From the NCBI GenBank assembly GCA_020852515.1, contig JADZAS010000036.1:1-64000 (forward strand): 64,000 bases of DNA, written 5' to 3'. The notes under the pieces are model-generated. The model had not been told where the DNA came from, ran no database searches, and was given only the letters and a program-made list of their open reading frames with translations. Source of the DNA: Phycisphaerales bacterium. GTDB lineage: Bacteria; Planctomycetota; Phycisphaerae; Phycisphaerales; UBA5793. A program made the translations under genes and the position numbers. Numbering within the stretch: position 1 is the stretch's first letter; each line of letters begins with the position of its first letter. This document shows positions 50,597 through 59,341 of this stretch, one piece after another.

Positions 50597-51908
50597 CGGA
50601 CGCGTTGTCCTCTTCATCGGTGCCCGCGCCCGATTTGTTGACTCCTCGAACTCCTTCGCGACTCGCTCGAGCCCCGTCCATCAGCACACACTCAAGGAGT
50701 GTCGTCTGCAGTGCCTTCGCCATAGGGTCATTCTGCCGTGGCGTTTCCACGGCGGACTCGAATGCTGCGGTAGCAGTCACTCGGTTATACAGACGATAAC
50801 CCGATTGCTCTCCAATGAAGAACGCGTTTGTACCTTTTGCCACACCGTACAAGACCTCACGAAGCCACTCGTCCGCACGGGCAATCGCCTTCTGCAGCTT
50901 GTTACGCGCCAGGCCAGCGCTGCGACCATTTGAACTCTCCAGTGCGCTGTCACCGAAGATCGCTGCATACAGCGCTTTCAGCGGCACCGGCTGGTCCCGA
51001 CCGGCCTTGCGGCTGGCCCACGACGACATCAACATGAATAGCACGGCCCGCCTGTCTGCGAACTCGCCGGGCGAGCCGTCCAGCAACTGATAGCTCTTGC
51101 CGTTCATACCCAAGAGCTGCGCACCCGGACGAGCGCTCAGTTCGAGCAACTGCCTTGGAGGAGCGCCGTCGCGCACCGCCGAACACGTCATCTTGAATGC
51201 TGCGGGTGAATCGAGAAGGAACCGGTAGCTTGCCGCGCCAGCCGCGTCGCGGTGCCTTGCGAGCGACTCCACGCTCGATTCCGTATCCAGGTCCCATACG
51301 GTCGGCCCTGGCAATGAGTTGACGACTATTGTGATGTGATCGCAAGCGAGGTGGCCACGCGCCAGGCTGAACTGCGCCGCGGCCCGCAGCAGATCGGACA
51401 AGAACCACCCTGCCGCGACAGCTCGCTGCCATGACTCACAGGCGGGCGATCCCGCGCCCTGATGCTGCGGGATGTAGTAGAGCATCGTGTGCTCAGGCTT
51501 GAGCCAGGATCGCCACAGATGGATTGGCTTGGGCCAGGTCGTCGGGGGACCGAAGAGCCTGATTAGGGGTTGCTCGACCTCAGCACGCTCCAAGCGAACC
51601 GTGTTGAGATCGAGCGATGCGGGCTGAGCGAGATCATCGGGATGCAGAAGCGCGTACGAAAAGCTATTAAGCGGGCGCTTCACGTATTGATGATGGTGCG
51701 TACCTTCGCGTTCTAACTCCAATGAGGCCTCAACGCCTCCGATGAACTCCGCGAAGAGCATATGGAAGTCAATACCCAACGAGTCCAATCGGAACTGCAG
51801 ACCGAGGATTCCACTCGGAAGAGAGAGGGTTCCGCCGTAGCGGCGCAGTGCCGGACGAATCAACGGCGCGAGCGCCTCGGCAAGTTGCTGGAGCGTGCGT
51901 TCGTCCAT
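50589..51908 (-). CDS. Unknown protein of the cyclodipeptide cluster
   Basis: 439 residues, starting MDERTLQQLAEALAPLIRPA. It has a helical N-terminus, a middle with FSLARGHLACDHITIVVNSL, and a C-terminal part with a DNA-binding look (LYAAIFGDSALESSNGRSAG, then KLQKAIARADEWLREVL). The extreme C-terminus is acidic and disordered. No family or catalytic motif is recognised. It overlaps the cyclodipeptide synthase by 8 bp and lies 64 bp behind the transporter, so it should serve the same pathway: a regulator, a tailoring enzyme of unknown type, or a tRNA-handling partner. Confidence 0.6.
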   Translation of the reverse strand: MDERTLQQLAEALAPLIRPALRRYGGTLSLPSGILGLQFRLDSLGIDFHMLFAEFIGGVEASLELEREGTHHHQYVKRPLNSFSYALLHPDDLAQPASLDLNTVRLERAEVEQPLIRLFGPPTTWPKPIHLWRSWLKPEHTMLYYIPQHQGAGSPACESWQRAVAAGWFLSDLLRAAAQFSLARGHLACDHITIVVNSLPGPTVWDLDTESSVESLARHRDAAGAASYRFLLDSPAAFKMTCSAVRDGAPPRQLLELSARPGAQLLGMNGKSYQLLDGSPGEFADRRAVLFMLMSSWASRKAGRDQPVPLKALYAAIFGDSALESSNGRSAGLARNKLQKAIARADEWLREVLYGVAKGTNAFFIGEQSGYRLYNRVTATAAFESAVETPRQNDPMAKALQTTLLECVLMDGARASREGVRGVNKSGAGTDEEDNASDD

Positions 51909-51972
51909 CGTTCAGCCGGCGTTTTGCAACCGATAGGGCGAGGGGGCAAGTGGCGTGCACATCGGGGTCATT

Positions 51973-53505
51973 CTACCCAACGTCCTCGCTTCCGAGCGAC
52001 GGGCCCAACTCGCGTGATTCGGGGCGATCGGGCAGGCCCGGCCTGCGGAACGCACGCCAGGCTGGAAGCGTAGCCACCGCAAAGACCAACACTGCCCCCC
52101 CGAGTGCAATGGCCGGCGCGTTGTACATCCAGGCAGTCTGCCCAGAAGTCTTGCCGTAAATGGCACTCCCCCAGGCGCCAGAAAAGCCGGCGAGCACCGA
52201 GAGGGCAGCCGCGGTTCCTGCCTTGCGCAGCTCCAACCGCCGGTGGAGGAACAGAGCTGCGGCAACCGCCGGGACGAGCGCGAGCTGCGCCCCGTAGATC
52301 GCGAAGATGAGTTGAACAACATCAAACTGCAGGAGTCGAAACGCCACGAACACCACGAACGACACAACCGCGGTAATGGCCAGCGTGATCCGCGAGACCC
52401 GGATGCCTCGGTCCGGCGATACCGTGTCCGGTTGAACGCCCATCACGTCCAGCACAAGCATCTGGGCGGCCACTAGTAGAAGGCTGTCCGCCGTCGTGAT
52501 CATGGCCGCACAGAGCCCCAGCATGAACACGAAGAGCACGAGCAGGCCGAGCGTGCCGTTCGCCGCCAACGAGGTCAGGATGAATGCCATCAGCGAACCA
52601 GTCGCCGGGTCAAAGGAGTGCCCAGCGACTGCGACCTTCGCAATGTAGCAGCTGACGATGATGAGTGTGCCCCACAGAAGCACGAAGAAGGGGATTGCTG
52701 AAAGCAGCCCTCGCCGCGCATGATCTACTGAACGTGTTGAGCAGAGCCGCTGCCACGTGCCCGAGTCGCTGATCGCCGCGGGCAGGTTCATGGCGATGAT
52801 GCCGAGCACGAACGCCCATCCCGCATTCCAGGATCCGAAGATCTCTGATGTGATCTTCCCGATCCCTACGGTCTGTGGAGAACGCCAGATCAGGATGAAG
52901 AGAAAGACAGGAAGCATCAACACCGCCACGACGATGAAGCGAAACTGCCATTGCTCTGTCGCCACGATCGACCGGTACCCGCTGATTAGGGAATAGCCGA
53001 TGATGAACAGGAGGTACGTCACGGAGAACGCGAGCACCCAATCGCCTACAAACGGTTCCAGAATGGTGACGCCAACCAAGAGTTCCATGCTGAAGATCGC
53101 GACGTATCCAATGAACGTGAACGCGACTGAGACAGAGCGCACGCGGCGGTTGCCGTACTCGTGACCAAGGAAAGATTGGAGGGTCTTGTTCTCCGGATTG
53201 CGCGCCAGAATGGCCGGAGCCGCGAAATAGAGGACGATGAAACCGGCGGCATAGGACCCGATCGTCGTCAGAAGCGAGATGCCAAGGAATGGCGCGAGGT
53301 TGACCAGCGCGAGGATCACCGTCGCGAGGCTGATGCCGGCGGTCACCGTCGAACGGGAGTAGGCGCTGGCGCTGACGTATCGAGTCAGCGGGAAGAAGTC
53401 GCGGATGGACACGACAAACCGGTGCTCCCGGATCGCCAATCCGAAGTACAGGAGGCCAGGAAGCAGTACCGCTAGCAGAACCAATACGGTTGCGATGGGG
53501 GGCAT
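51973..53505 (-). CDS. Sodium/solute symporter-family (SSS) transporter
   Basis: 510 residues with about 13 hydrophobic segments from the N-terminus onward (VLVLLAVLLPGLLYFGLAI ...), matching the usual SSS length and topology. The segment STVTAGISLATVIL and the TM8-like region LGLCAAMITTADSLLLVAAQ, with paired Ser/Thr for sodium coordination, fit the family. The C-terminus is charged and cytoplasmic. A start at 53505 is chosen for GGAAGGA about 8 nt upstream; an extension to 54102 is low-complexity. First gene of a minus-strand operon leading to the cyclodipeptide synthase, so it might move a precursor or the product. Confidence 0.78.
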   Translation of the reverse strand: MPPIATVLVLLAVLLPGLLYFGLAIREHRFVVSIRDFFPLTRYVSASAYSRSTVTAGISLATVILALVNLAPFLGISLLTTIGSYAAGFIVLYFAAPAILARNPENKTLQSFLGHEYGNRRVRSVSVAFTFIGYVAIFSMELLVGVTILEPFVGDWVLAFSVTYLLFIIGYSLISGYRSIVATEQWQFRFIVVAVLMLPVFLFILIWRSPQTVGIGKITSEIFGSWNAGWAFVLGIIAMNLPAAISDSGTWQRLCSTRSVDHARRGLLSAIPFFVLLWGTLIIVSCYIAKVAVAGHSFDPATGSLMAFILTSLAANGTLGLLVLFVFMLGLCAAMITTADSLLLVAAQMLVLDVMGVQPDTVSPDRGIRVSRITLAITAVVSFVVFVAFRLLQFDVVQLIFAIYGAQLALVPAVAAALFLHRRLELRKAGTAAALSVLAGFSGAWGSAIYGKTSGQTAWMYNAPAIALGGAVLVFAVATLPAWRAFRRPGLPDRPESRELGPSLGSEDVG

Positions 53506-54031
53506 GCCTTTGTCCTTCCGACGAGCGCCTGAGGCTGAGTCGATTCGCCCGCCGCCTCTACCCCAACCCTGAGACAGCCCTGAGCGACGCATGCCGTTTG
53601 CGCGACTGAAGCCGCAAACACGCGTCAGATCGCTCTTCCGATTGAGTCTGGTTCTCGCAAAAAGTGCGATTCTTGGCTGGAACCCGCCGTCAGGATGTCT
53701 GAACGTCCTAGAAAAAGTGTCCGGCACGTTCGAAAATCTGTCCGGACGGACAGCTATGCGGCGGCGCGTACAGCTTGGCGTAATTGCCGCCGGAATCGCG
53801 GGCGTCTGCGTCCCAGAACCAGTAGACCTGCAAAAACATTTCTCGCCCTCAAACGCAGTGCTGGCCACGAAAGGGTGGTTGTGCGCGCGGATTGCGGCGT
53901 GTCCTTGCTGTCGGCTACCGGTGTCTGCACACCCCTGGAAACGGCTCCGCGTTGGAGCCCTTCGGTGGACCGCGACGCAAAACCAGGATCGGGCCAGATC
54001 GCGGCTGGCCGAGTCAGAAAGGAAGTGTCCG
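53506..54031. other. Divergent intergenic region with an inverted repeat
   Basis: A 526-bp gap between the leftward transporter and the rightward envelope cassette, which must hold both promoters. CTGTCCG-GA-CGGACAG (53738-53753) is a 7-bp perfect inverted repeat. On the minus strand just before it a 27-codon frame, MFLQVYWFWDADARDSGG..., ends in TAG; it looks more like a relic of a gene end than a functional peptide. Confidence 0.45.
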
Positions 54032-54337
54032 ATGGATCTGCTCAACTCTGGCAACTCGGGTCTCTCGTCGTTCGGCAGCGGACTGCACACGATCGGCGAC
54101 AAGCCGTGCTACTACGGCGGACAGAAGGTTTACAACGGCCTCGGCATGGAGGTTGGCCGCCTGAAGGGCCACGACCTCGTCGGCAACTACGGCTTCTCCT
54201 CGGGCAGCGTGCGCAACGACGGGGCTGTCCTCGATAGCTGCGGGATGGTGCGCGATTGGCTGGATCGCCGCCCCTTCTCCACCATCGGCCGCTCCTCTGG
54301 CCTGCTCGGCGGGTCCAATTCGATCTTCAACCGCTGA
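54032..54337 (+). CDS. Gly/Ser-rich small protein, first gene of the envelope cassette
   Basis: 101 residues starting MDLLNSGNSGLSSFGSGLHT, with AAGGAAG upstream. Rich in Gly, Ser and Asn with short repeated turns (YYGGQKVYNGLGMEVG) and two Cys. No signal peptide. The composition suggests a structural or secreted small protein, perhaps exported by a leaderless route; no family recognised. Strand, spacing and the strong site tie it to the five genes that follow. Confidence 0.6.
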   Translation: MDLLNSGNSGLSSFGSGLHTIGDKPCYYGGQKVYNGLGMEVGRLKGHDLVGNYGFSSGSVRNDGAVLDSCGMVRDWLDRRPFSTIGRSSGLLGGSNSIFNR

Positions 54338-54428
54338 CTCTACGGGCCCCCTTCGGCCCACGCCGGGGGGGTCGATTGCCCCCCGCGTATTCCCTCGACC
54401 TGCACTCGTTGAAAAAGGAGGTAGAACA

Positions 54429-55517
54429 ATGGTCTGCACAACGTTGAACCAGAGCCGCGGCACGGCTTTCGCCGCGGTGCTCACCGCACTGCTCTTCGCC
54501 TTCGATGCGGCACCGACAAGCGCGCAGAGCCAGCCCACCGCCGCCACGGAGGTTCAGACCCTGCCGCCGATCACACCCCAGGAGCCGTCGGATGCCGCCT
54601 ACACAGCGATGGCAAGCTCCGGCGATCTGTTGGCCGGGAAGATGGCCGACCAGGACACGACGAAGACCGCTGCGGCCCACCGTGTGCGCGATCTCGCCGC
54701 CCGCCTCCGCGCCGATCCCAAGAACGCCGCCATCAAGGGGGAACTCAGGCAGGCCCTCACCGACGCACTGGCGGCGATGAAGTCCGGTAGCGACGAGACC
54801 GCCACCGCTGCGAGCTCGCGGCTCGAGAAGATCGACGCCGTCTACCAGCTGGAACTCGCCTTCCGCGGCGCCCTCCAGGCCGCCGTCGCGTCCAACGAGA
54901 CGTCCACCACCGCCACCCGCGAGAACACTCGGCTGGTCCGCGAGGCGCTGGCCGAGGCACGGACCGCTATGGTCCAGACTGGCGTCACCGACTCAGCGCA
55001 CCCCGTTCCACCGGAGATCGCCCGCAAGGTCTCGGCCATCATCCGCTTGCTCAGGGCCGCGGACGAGGACGAGGCCCTCACCCGCGCCGACCTGGCGGAC
55101 TATCAGCAGGAACTCGCCGACTGCGAGCGCGAGCTGACCCTCCTGGACCGCTCGCGCGACCTCACTCTCAGCATCGCCGAGGCAAGCCGCGCCGAGGGGA
55201 TGCGCGTCCAGCGGTTCGCCGCCACGTTCGGCCGGCGCCTCGCCGCGGCACAGCGCCGCGACCTCAAGGCGCGGAGCCGCCAGCACGAGGCCGTCATCGA
55301 GTCGCAGTTCGCCAAGGCCACTGCCAGCGACGCGGCGGCGTGGCAGTCCATCAGCGCCGGCTCGGCCACGTTCGCCATCCCCGGCCTCGACCCAGACCTC
55401 GGCATCGACATGAACAAGTCCATGAGCTTCGCGGAACTGCTCGCCGCTGTCGACAAAGCCCTCGCTGCCCCCAAGACCCAGCCGGCCTCCACGGAGGCTG
55501 CTCATCCCAAGGAGTGA
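54429..55517 (+). CDS. Exported helical protein
   Basis: 362 residues with a clear signal peptide: FAAVLTALLFAFDAAPTSAQ, cleavage likely after SAQ. The mature part is almost entirely helical, Ala/Glu/Arg-rich with coiled-coil character (AAHRVRDLAARLRADPKNAA, DYQQELADCERELTLLDRSR). AAAGGAGGTAGAACA precedes the ATG, an excellent site. It is probably periplasmic and may extend across the envelope with the ExbB/D-like proteins downstream. No family recognised. Confidence 0.68.
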   Translation: MVCTTLNQSRGTAFAAVLTALLFAFDAAPTSAQSQPTAATEVQTLPPITPQEPSDAAYTAMASSGDLLAGKMADQDTTKTAAAHRVRDLAARLRADPKNAAIKGELRQALTDALAAMKSGSDETATAASSRLEKIDAVYQLELAFRGALQAAVASNETSTTATRENTRLVREALAEARTAMVQTGVTDSAHPVPPEIARKVSAIIRLLRAADEDEALTRADLADYQQELADCERELTLLDRSRDLTLSIAEASRAEGMRVQRFAATFGRRLAAAQRRDLKARSRQHEAVIESQFAKATASDAAAWQSISAGSATFAIPGLDPDLGIDMNKSMSFAELLAAVDKALAAPKTQPASTEAAHPKE

Positions 55518-55523
55518 ATCACA

Positions 55524-55745
55524 ATGTCTCGTCACACCACCTTTCTCGTCCTCCTTTGGCTGGTCGCATGCATCGTGGGCTGCGAGAAGAAGAAGCAGCC
55601 CCCCGCGCCCCCCGCGCCGGTGATCAAACAGACCCCCGCTCCCCAGCCCCCAGAACTCGACCAGGAGGCGCGCGAGCTCCTCGAGTGGGCCGCCCTCGTC
55701 CAGCAGATCGCGTCCGACCCGTCCCCATCGGCGCCGCCCAAGTAG
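55524..55745 (+). CDS. Small lipoprotein
   Basis: 73 residues. LVLLWLVACIVGC is a type II signal peptide with the lipobox IVGC, so the mature protein starts at a lipid-modified Cys followed by EKKK, a Pro-rich stretch and a short amphipathic helix (QEARELLEWAALVQQIA). AAGGAG upstream, 6 bp after the exported helical protein. Likely anchors or couples the neighbouring proteins at a membrane. Confidence 0.7.
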   Translation: MSRHTTFLVLLWLVACIVGCEKKKQPPAPPAPVIKQTPAPQPPELDQEARELLEWAALVQQIASDPSPSAPPK

Positions 55746-55811
55746 TCCACCCCGACACCCGGCCACTCACGGCCGCATTCACACCCGCACCCACGGATAG
55801 GAGGTTCGCTC

Positions 55812-56432
55812 ATGAAGTCTCTCTTGACCACCGTGTTCCCCGTCGTCCCGTCGCTCGTGCTCACCGCGTGCGCCGTCGCGCAGTCGCCGGCCCAGCCCGG
55901 CGACCCGCGCGCGGCCGCTCAGGCACCGGCAACCGAGCCGCGTGTTTCCCATCAGCCCCCGGCTCAGGCCCCCGCCAGCTCCGGTACGAACACTGCGCCC
56001 GGCGCCGGGCTTGACGCGGCGCCCACTGCCGCGGCCGGCCGCGAGGCCCTCAACACCGACATCGCGCGCCTCAACTCCCTCGCGGGCGACTACGACCCCG
56101 CCGCCAATCGCGCCCGGCTCTCGGAGGACATCCGCCGCGCGATCCAGGAGTTGCGTGACGAACTTGGCAAGCTCCCGCGTGACCTGCACACGTTGGGTCA
56201 GACGCCCACGTCCATCCTGGCCGCGCAGTGCGCCGTCGACACGTCTTCTCAGCCGACCGCGACGGTGACCCCCGCGACCGAGACGACCACGGCCACATCG
56301 CCGCTGCTTTCGAAGCAGCTCGAGCTGATCACGATGATCGCCCGCCGGATGGACGCGATCGAGAATCGCGTCGACCGGCTTGAGGCCGGGGCCGCGCCCG
56401 TGGCCGCCACGGGCAACTCGCCGACCAGGTAA
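55812..56432 (+). CDS. Exported Pro/Ala-rich protein
   Basis: 206 residues: MKSLLTTVFPVVPSLVLTACAVAQSPAQ gives either a normal signal peptide (cut after VAQ) or a lipobox at LTAC. A disordered Pro/Ala region of about 60 residues follows, then a helical part (LNTDIARLNSLAGDYDPAAN, IRRAIQELRDELGKLPRDL), then LLSKQLELITMIARRMDAIE, a short coiled coil. GGAGG lies before the ATG. Envelope protein of unknown role. Confidence 0.62.
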   Translation: MKSLLTTVFPVVPSLVLTACAVAQSPAQPGDPRAAAQAPATEPRVSHQPPAQAPASSGTNTAPGAGLDAAPTAAAGREALNTDIARLNSLAGDYDPAANRARLSEDIRRAIQELRDELGKLPRDLHTLGQTPTSILAAQCAVDTSSQPTATVTPATETTTATSPLLSKQLELITMIARRMDAIENRVDRLEAGAAPVAATGNSPTR

Positions 56433-56516
56433 CCCCATCGGGCCCGCCGCGGGAACGGCGCGCCTGGTTTTCTCCGCCCGTTCTCCGCCATCCGCTCACT
56501 GCCCACGGAGGCCACC

Positions 56517-57401
56517 ATGCCGCTCGCTGCGCTCGCCACCACGACGCCTGCCCTCCCCGACTGGTTTATGACCACCGTGACGTTCATCAAGGCGGCCGCA
56601 GTCCTCTCCACCTTTGCAGTCGCGACGGGACTTGTCTGGGCCACCGTCGCCAACGTCAGGGCCATCCGTGCCGCGGAGCCCATCTTTCGGGATTGGCTCG
56701 CACGAGTTGTTGCTGCGTCCAAGAGCCAAGACCGGGCGGAGTGGATCGCCATCACGTCGGAACTCGCTTCGCTATCGAGCCAATACCCACCGCTCGTGGC
56801 GCTCGTCCAGTCCCTCCAACACCCAGAGCTCGCGGAACACGCCGAGTCGCACGTGGATCACTTCATTGCCAACGCCCTCGCCTCCCTGTCCGGCTGGTTC
56901 CAACTCTTCGGCGTGCTGCCCATCGCCGGGCTTGCCCTGAACGCCCTCAGCATCGGCCTGGTGCTCCTCAACGGTCAAGCGCGAGGGTCCGACGAGCTCT
57001 TCGCGGGCCTCGCGGCCAGCCTCCTGGCGTTCGCTGGGATCATGGTGCCATACGCCATCGTCCGCGCAGTGCAGTCACGTTTCTTCCCCGCCAAGATGCT
57101 CAAGTCGCCCACCCTGAAAGCCTTACTCCAGGGCGTGCAGTGCGCGCGCCGGGCGGAGCAGGCCCAGAGCCTGACGACCCCGCCGAGCGCAGCCCCGTCA
57201 CCATCGCGCCGCGCTGTCCCGCACGGTGACTCGACGCGGGCCTCGAGCGGTCACCCTCCCCGAGGAGATGTCATCACGCTGGCGGCACCCAAGCCCGTTC
57301 CCGGTACGTTGACTCACCAAGTGGTGGGCGCTGCATTGAACCACAGCGCGCCGGCCCCCACATCGATCGCCACCCAAGGAGAGCGCCATGGACACCCCTG
57401 A
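56517..57401 (+). CDS. ExbB/TolQ/MotA-like inner-membrane protein
   Basis: 294 residues with the family topology: TM1 (about 22-46, FIKAAAVLSTFAVATGLVWAT), a cytoplasmic loop of about 80 residues, then TM2 (WFQLFGVLPIAGLALNALSI) and TM3 (LFAGLAASLLAFAGIMVPYA). TM2 keeps the Gly/Pro pattern of the channel-lining helix (PIAGLALNAL). ExbB-type proteins form pentameric proton channels that drive outer-membrane processes through ExbD-type partners. A Pro/Ser-rich tail of about 80 residues is extra. The last 14 bp overlap the ExbD-like gene. Homology is topological, with little exact sequence identity visible. Confidence 0.62.
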   Translation: MPLAALATTTPALPDWFMTTVTFIKAAAVLSTFAVATGLVWATVANVRAIRAAEPIFRDWLARVVAASKSQDRAEWIAITSELASLSSQYPPLVALVQSLQHPELAEHAESHVDHFIANALASLSGWFQLFGVLPIAGLALNALSIGLVLLNGQARGSDELFAGLAASLLAFAGIMVPYAIVRAVQSRFFPAKMLKSPTLKALLQGVQCARRAEQAQSLTTPPSAAPSPSRRAVPHGDSTRASSGHPPRGDVITLAAPKPVPGTLTHQVVGAALNHSAPAPTSIATQGERHGHP

Positions 57402-57795
57402 TGAAGACGCCGCTACCGGATGGATCGCGGCCGATGCCATGAGCTGCAACGTCGCCGTCACCCTCGCGCTCGCTCTGCTCGGCGCTCTCACCATCACCTC
57501 CGCCCCGCGCACCGACTCGGCCCGGCAAGTCCGCGCCGCGGGCGGTGGCTTGGCGGACGACGGACCTCCCCCCGTGCAGGTCGAGATCAGGGGCAGCACG
57601 GTTAGAGTGGCAGGCCGCGACTTTGGCCTCGATGTTCCGGCGGCCTGGACTGCGGCCATCGGCGCCTCCGTTGGCGATGGAGCCCCCGTGGTCATCGGTG
57701 TCGGCAAGGGCACTGACTTCTCGGCGTTCGACCGCATCGCGCGGGCGGCCAGAGCCGCGGGTGCAAGCAAGACCACCTACGTGACAAGGGAGTAG
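57388..57795 (+). CDS. ExbD/TolR-like protein
   Basis: 135 residues: a short cytoplasmic tail, one TM (VAVTLALALLGALTI, about 28-42) and a periplasmic domain whose pattern (VQVEIRGSTVRVAGRDFGLD, APVVIGVGKGTDFSAFDRIA, AGASKTTYVTRE) follows the ExbD fold strand by strand. The membrane Asp that carries protons in ExbD and TolR is not at its usual place; an Asn (SCNVAV) lies nearest. Either the motor works differently or the pair is not proton-driven. AAGGAG lies upstream, inside the end of the ExbB-like gene, implying coupling. Confidence 0.65.
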   Translation: MDTPDEDAATGWIAADAMSCNVAVTLALALLGALTITSAPRTDSARQVRAAGGGLADDGPPPVQVEIRGSTVRVAGRDFGLDVPAAWTAAIGASVGDGAPVVIGVGKGTDFSAFDRIARAARAAGASKTTYVTRE

Positions 57796-57798
57796 CCC

Positions 57799-58698
57799 AT
57801 GGTCAACGCGACTCGCTACATCCGAACGACTTCCCTGGCCACACTCGCGGCCGTCGCTGTGTTCTTCCTCGCACGGGCATTCCGTGCCCACCCTCTGCCT
57901 GAGGAGCGTGAGGTGCTCGCTCCCCTACAGGTCGCCAGCGAGACACCGGCGGAGACGTCGGTTCCGCCGCCTCCGCCTGAGCAGGCCCACCTTGAGCGGA
58001 GTCATCCTGTCCGCCTGGAGGGAGGCGGGTCTAGCGCCACGTTGTCGTCCGCACCTGCGTCCAGCGCACCTCGCACCTCCGCTCAACTGGCTACTGGTCC
58101 CGCGCCTTCAGAGCCACCCGCGCAGCCCTTCGTCGCAGTTGCGCCGCCGCCGCCGACCACGACGGCCCCTCGTGACTCCGATTCGGCGGCGCGCGAATGG
58201 GGCTTGGCCGGCCGCAGCGAAACCGACCTCCCCTCCCTGCCACCCATCCGTGTCGCTGGCTTGGATGCTCCCACCGTCTGCAGTGCGGTGCGGGCGGGGT
58301 CTGCCTTTGTGCTCGCCAAGGTTGGCGAGGAGCAACCGGTGTGGTGGCGGCTCAACGTGGACGGGGCCAACGATGGCCTCGACGGCCGATGGACCGTGAT
58401 GACCACCGAGAACCGTCTGCTCGGGATCTCGGAGGTCGGGCTCCCCCTCGTCGACCAGTTCCTCGCCGGTCCCCTCCGAGCTAGCCTCGGCCGGCAGGTC
58501 GGGTCCGGCGGCGAGCTATTCCTGTACTTCAACGATGCCCTTTCCGACCAGCTTCGGTCCGCGTGTCAGCGAGAACTCACCGCCCGGGGCCTCGCCGAAA
58601 CGTGGCGTACCAACCGCGTCGTCATCCATGCGCGGCTGGACGGGGCGAGCAAAGTCGTCACCTTCGACATCATCGATATCGCCGCGGAGCAACGTTGA
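57799..58698 (+). CDS. TonB/TolA-like anchored periplasmic protein
   Basis: 299 residues: an N-terminal anchor (TSLATLAAVAVFFLARAF), a Pro/Ser/Ala-rich extended region (about 35-150), then a globular C-terminal domain (LDAPTVCSAVRAGSAFVLAK, WWRLNVDGANDGLDGRW, VVIHARLDGASKVVTFDI). This is the TonB/TolA layout, and the gene follows the ExbD-like gene by 3 bp, but the C-terminal domain is not recognisably TonB. GGGAG upstream. Last gene of the envelope cassette; 90 bp later the phage-related sequence begins. Confidence 0.62.
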   Translation: MVNATRYIRTTSLATLAAVAVFFLARAFRAHPLPEEREVLAPLQVASETPAETSVPPPPPEQAHLERSHPVRLEGGGSSATLSSAPASSAPRTSAQLATGPAPSEPPAQPFVAVAPPPPTTTAPRDSDSAAREWGLAGRSETDLPSLPPIRVAGLDAPTVCSAVRAGSAFVLAKVGEEQPVWWRLNVDGANDGLDGRWTVMTTENRLLGISEVGLPLVDQFLAGPLRASLGRQVGSGGELFLYFNDALSDQLRSACQRELTARGLAETWRTNRVVIHARLDGASKVVTFDIIDIAAEQR

Positions 58699-58788
58699 GG
58701 ACGCTCTGTGTCCATCGGCGCCCTTGCGGGAGATCTAGCTCCACCACCCCACAGCGTTCCGGGAGATCCCCGTGACGTTCAAGTTCGT

Positions 58789-58992
58789 TCAGACCGTGCC
58801 AACCCCGTACACGCTCGGATTCCTCGGCCCGGGTTCGGAATGGGCCCGTTGTGGCTGGCGGATTGCATCGGCGCGCCAGCGCGCGTCGTAGCCGCGATGC
58901 GGTGAGGCGCGTTGTGGAATGACGCTTCGGGTCTTGGCTCGCAGGTCGGCGAAGCGGGCCCGGGCGAGTTGAGCCAGCGTGATGCGTGGCAT
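58789..58992 (-). pseudogene. Truncated HNH-endonuclease-like gene
   Basis: 67 residues, MPRITLAQLARARFADLRA..., with AAAGGA before the ATG. RASPHRGYDARWRA matches the RGYD-x-RWR lead-in of small phage HNH endonucleases, but the following helix and the HNH core are missing: sequence diverges near 58865. HNH genes normally sit beside the terminase, so this may mark where the packaging module of a second phage-like element was cut. Confidence 0.55.
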
Positions 58993-59118
58993 GGGAAGTC
59001 CTTTCTGGAGTGAACAGCGCGGTGCGCCATCGGCGGCCGTGGTTGGCGACGTTGGCGTTGGTGGCGTTCGGCGCGCCAGGGCCGAGGTGTTGGGCAGGCC
59101 GCTGCGCGCTGCCGGCAT

Positions 59119-59341
59119 GGGCCAACACGGCGCGATGTTCGGCGATTCCTAGCAGATGCCTAGCACATGGCGCGCTGCGGGCGGCGAGGTTCCCCACCTT
59201 GATCGGCAGTTGTGCACAATCTGCGAATCCTGCTCGAATCCTCGGCAATTCCCCTTGCATGTGCGCGCTGTTCATGCCCTCATGTGTGCAACGCGAGGCG
59301 GAATACGCCGCCCGCCAACAACGGCGAAAGGAGCCAACACC
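59119..59341 (+). repeat. Conserved leader, copy 2
   Basis: Same order of elements as at 7876-8097: CCAACACGGCG, CCTAGCA boxes at 59148 and 59159 (11 bp apart), TTCCCCACC, TTGTGCACAA (59210-59219), the TTGCA/TGCAA hairpin with inner CATG-CCCT-CATG, and AAAGGAG before the first gene. No length change relative to copy 1 over the part from TTGTGCACAA to AAAGGA. Confidence 0.65.

Noticed and set aside
56517-57795. Calling the ExbB/ExbD-like pair a Zorya system
   Set aside because: No OmpA-like peptidoglycan-binding domain and no adjacent ZorC, ZorD or ZorE-type genes.
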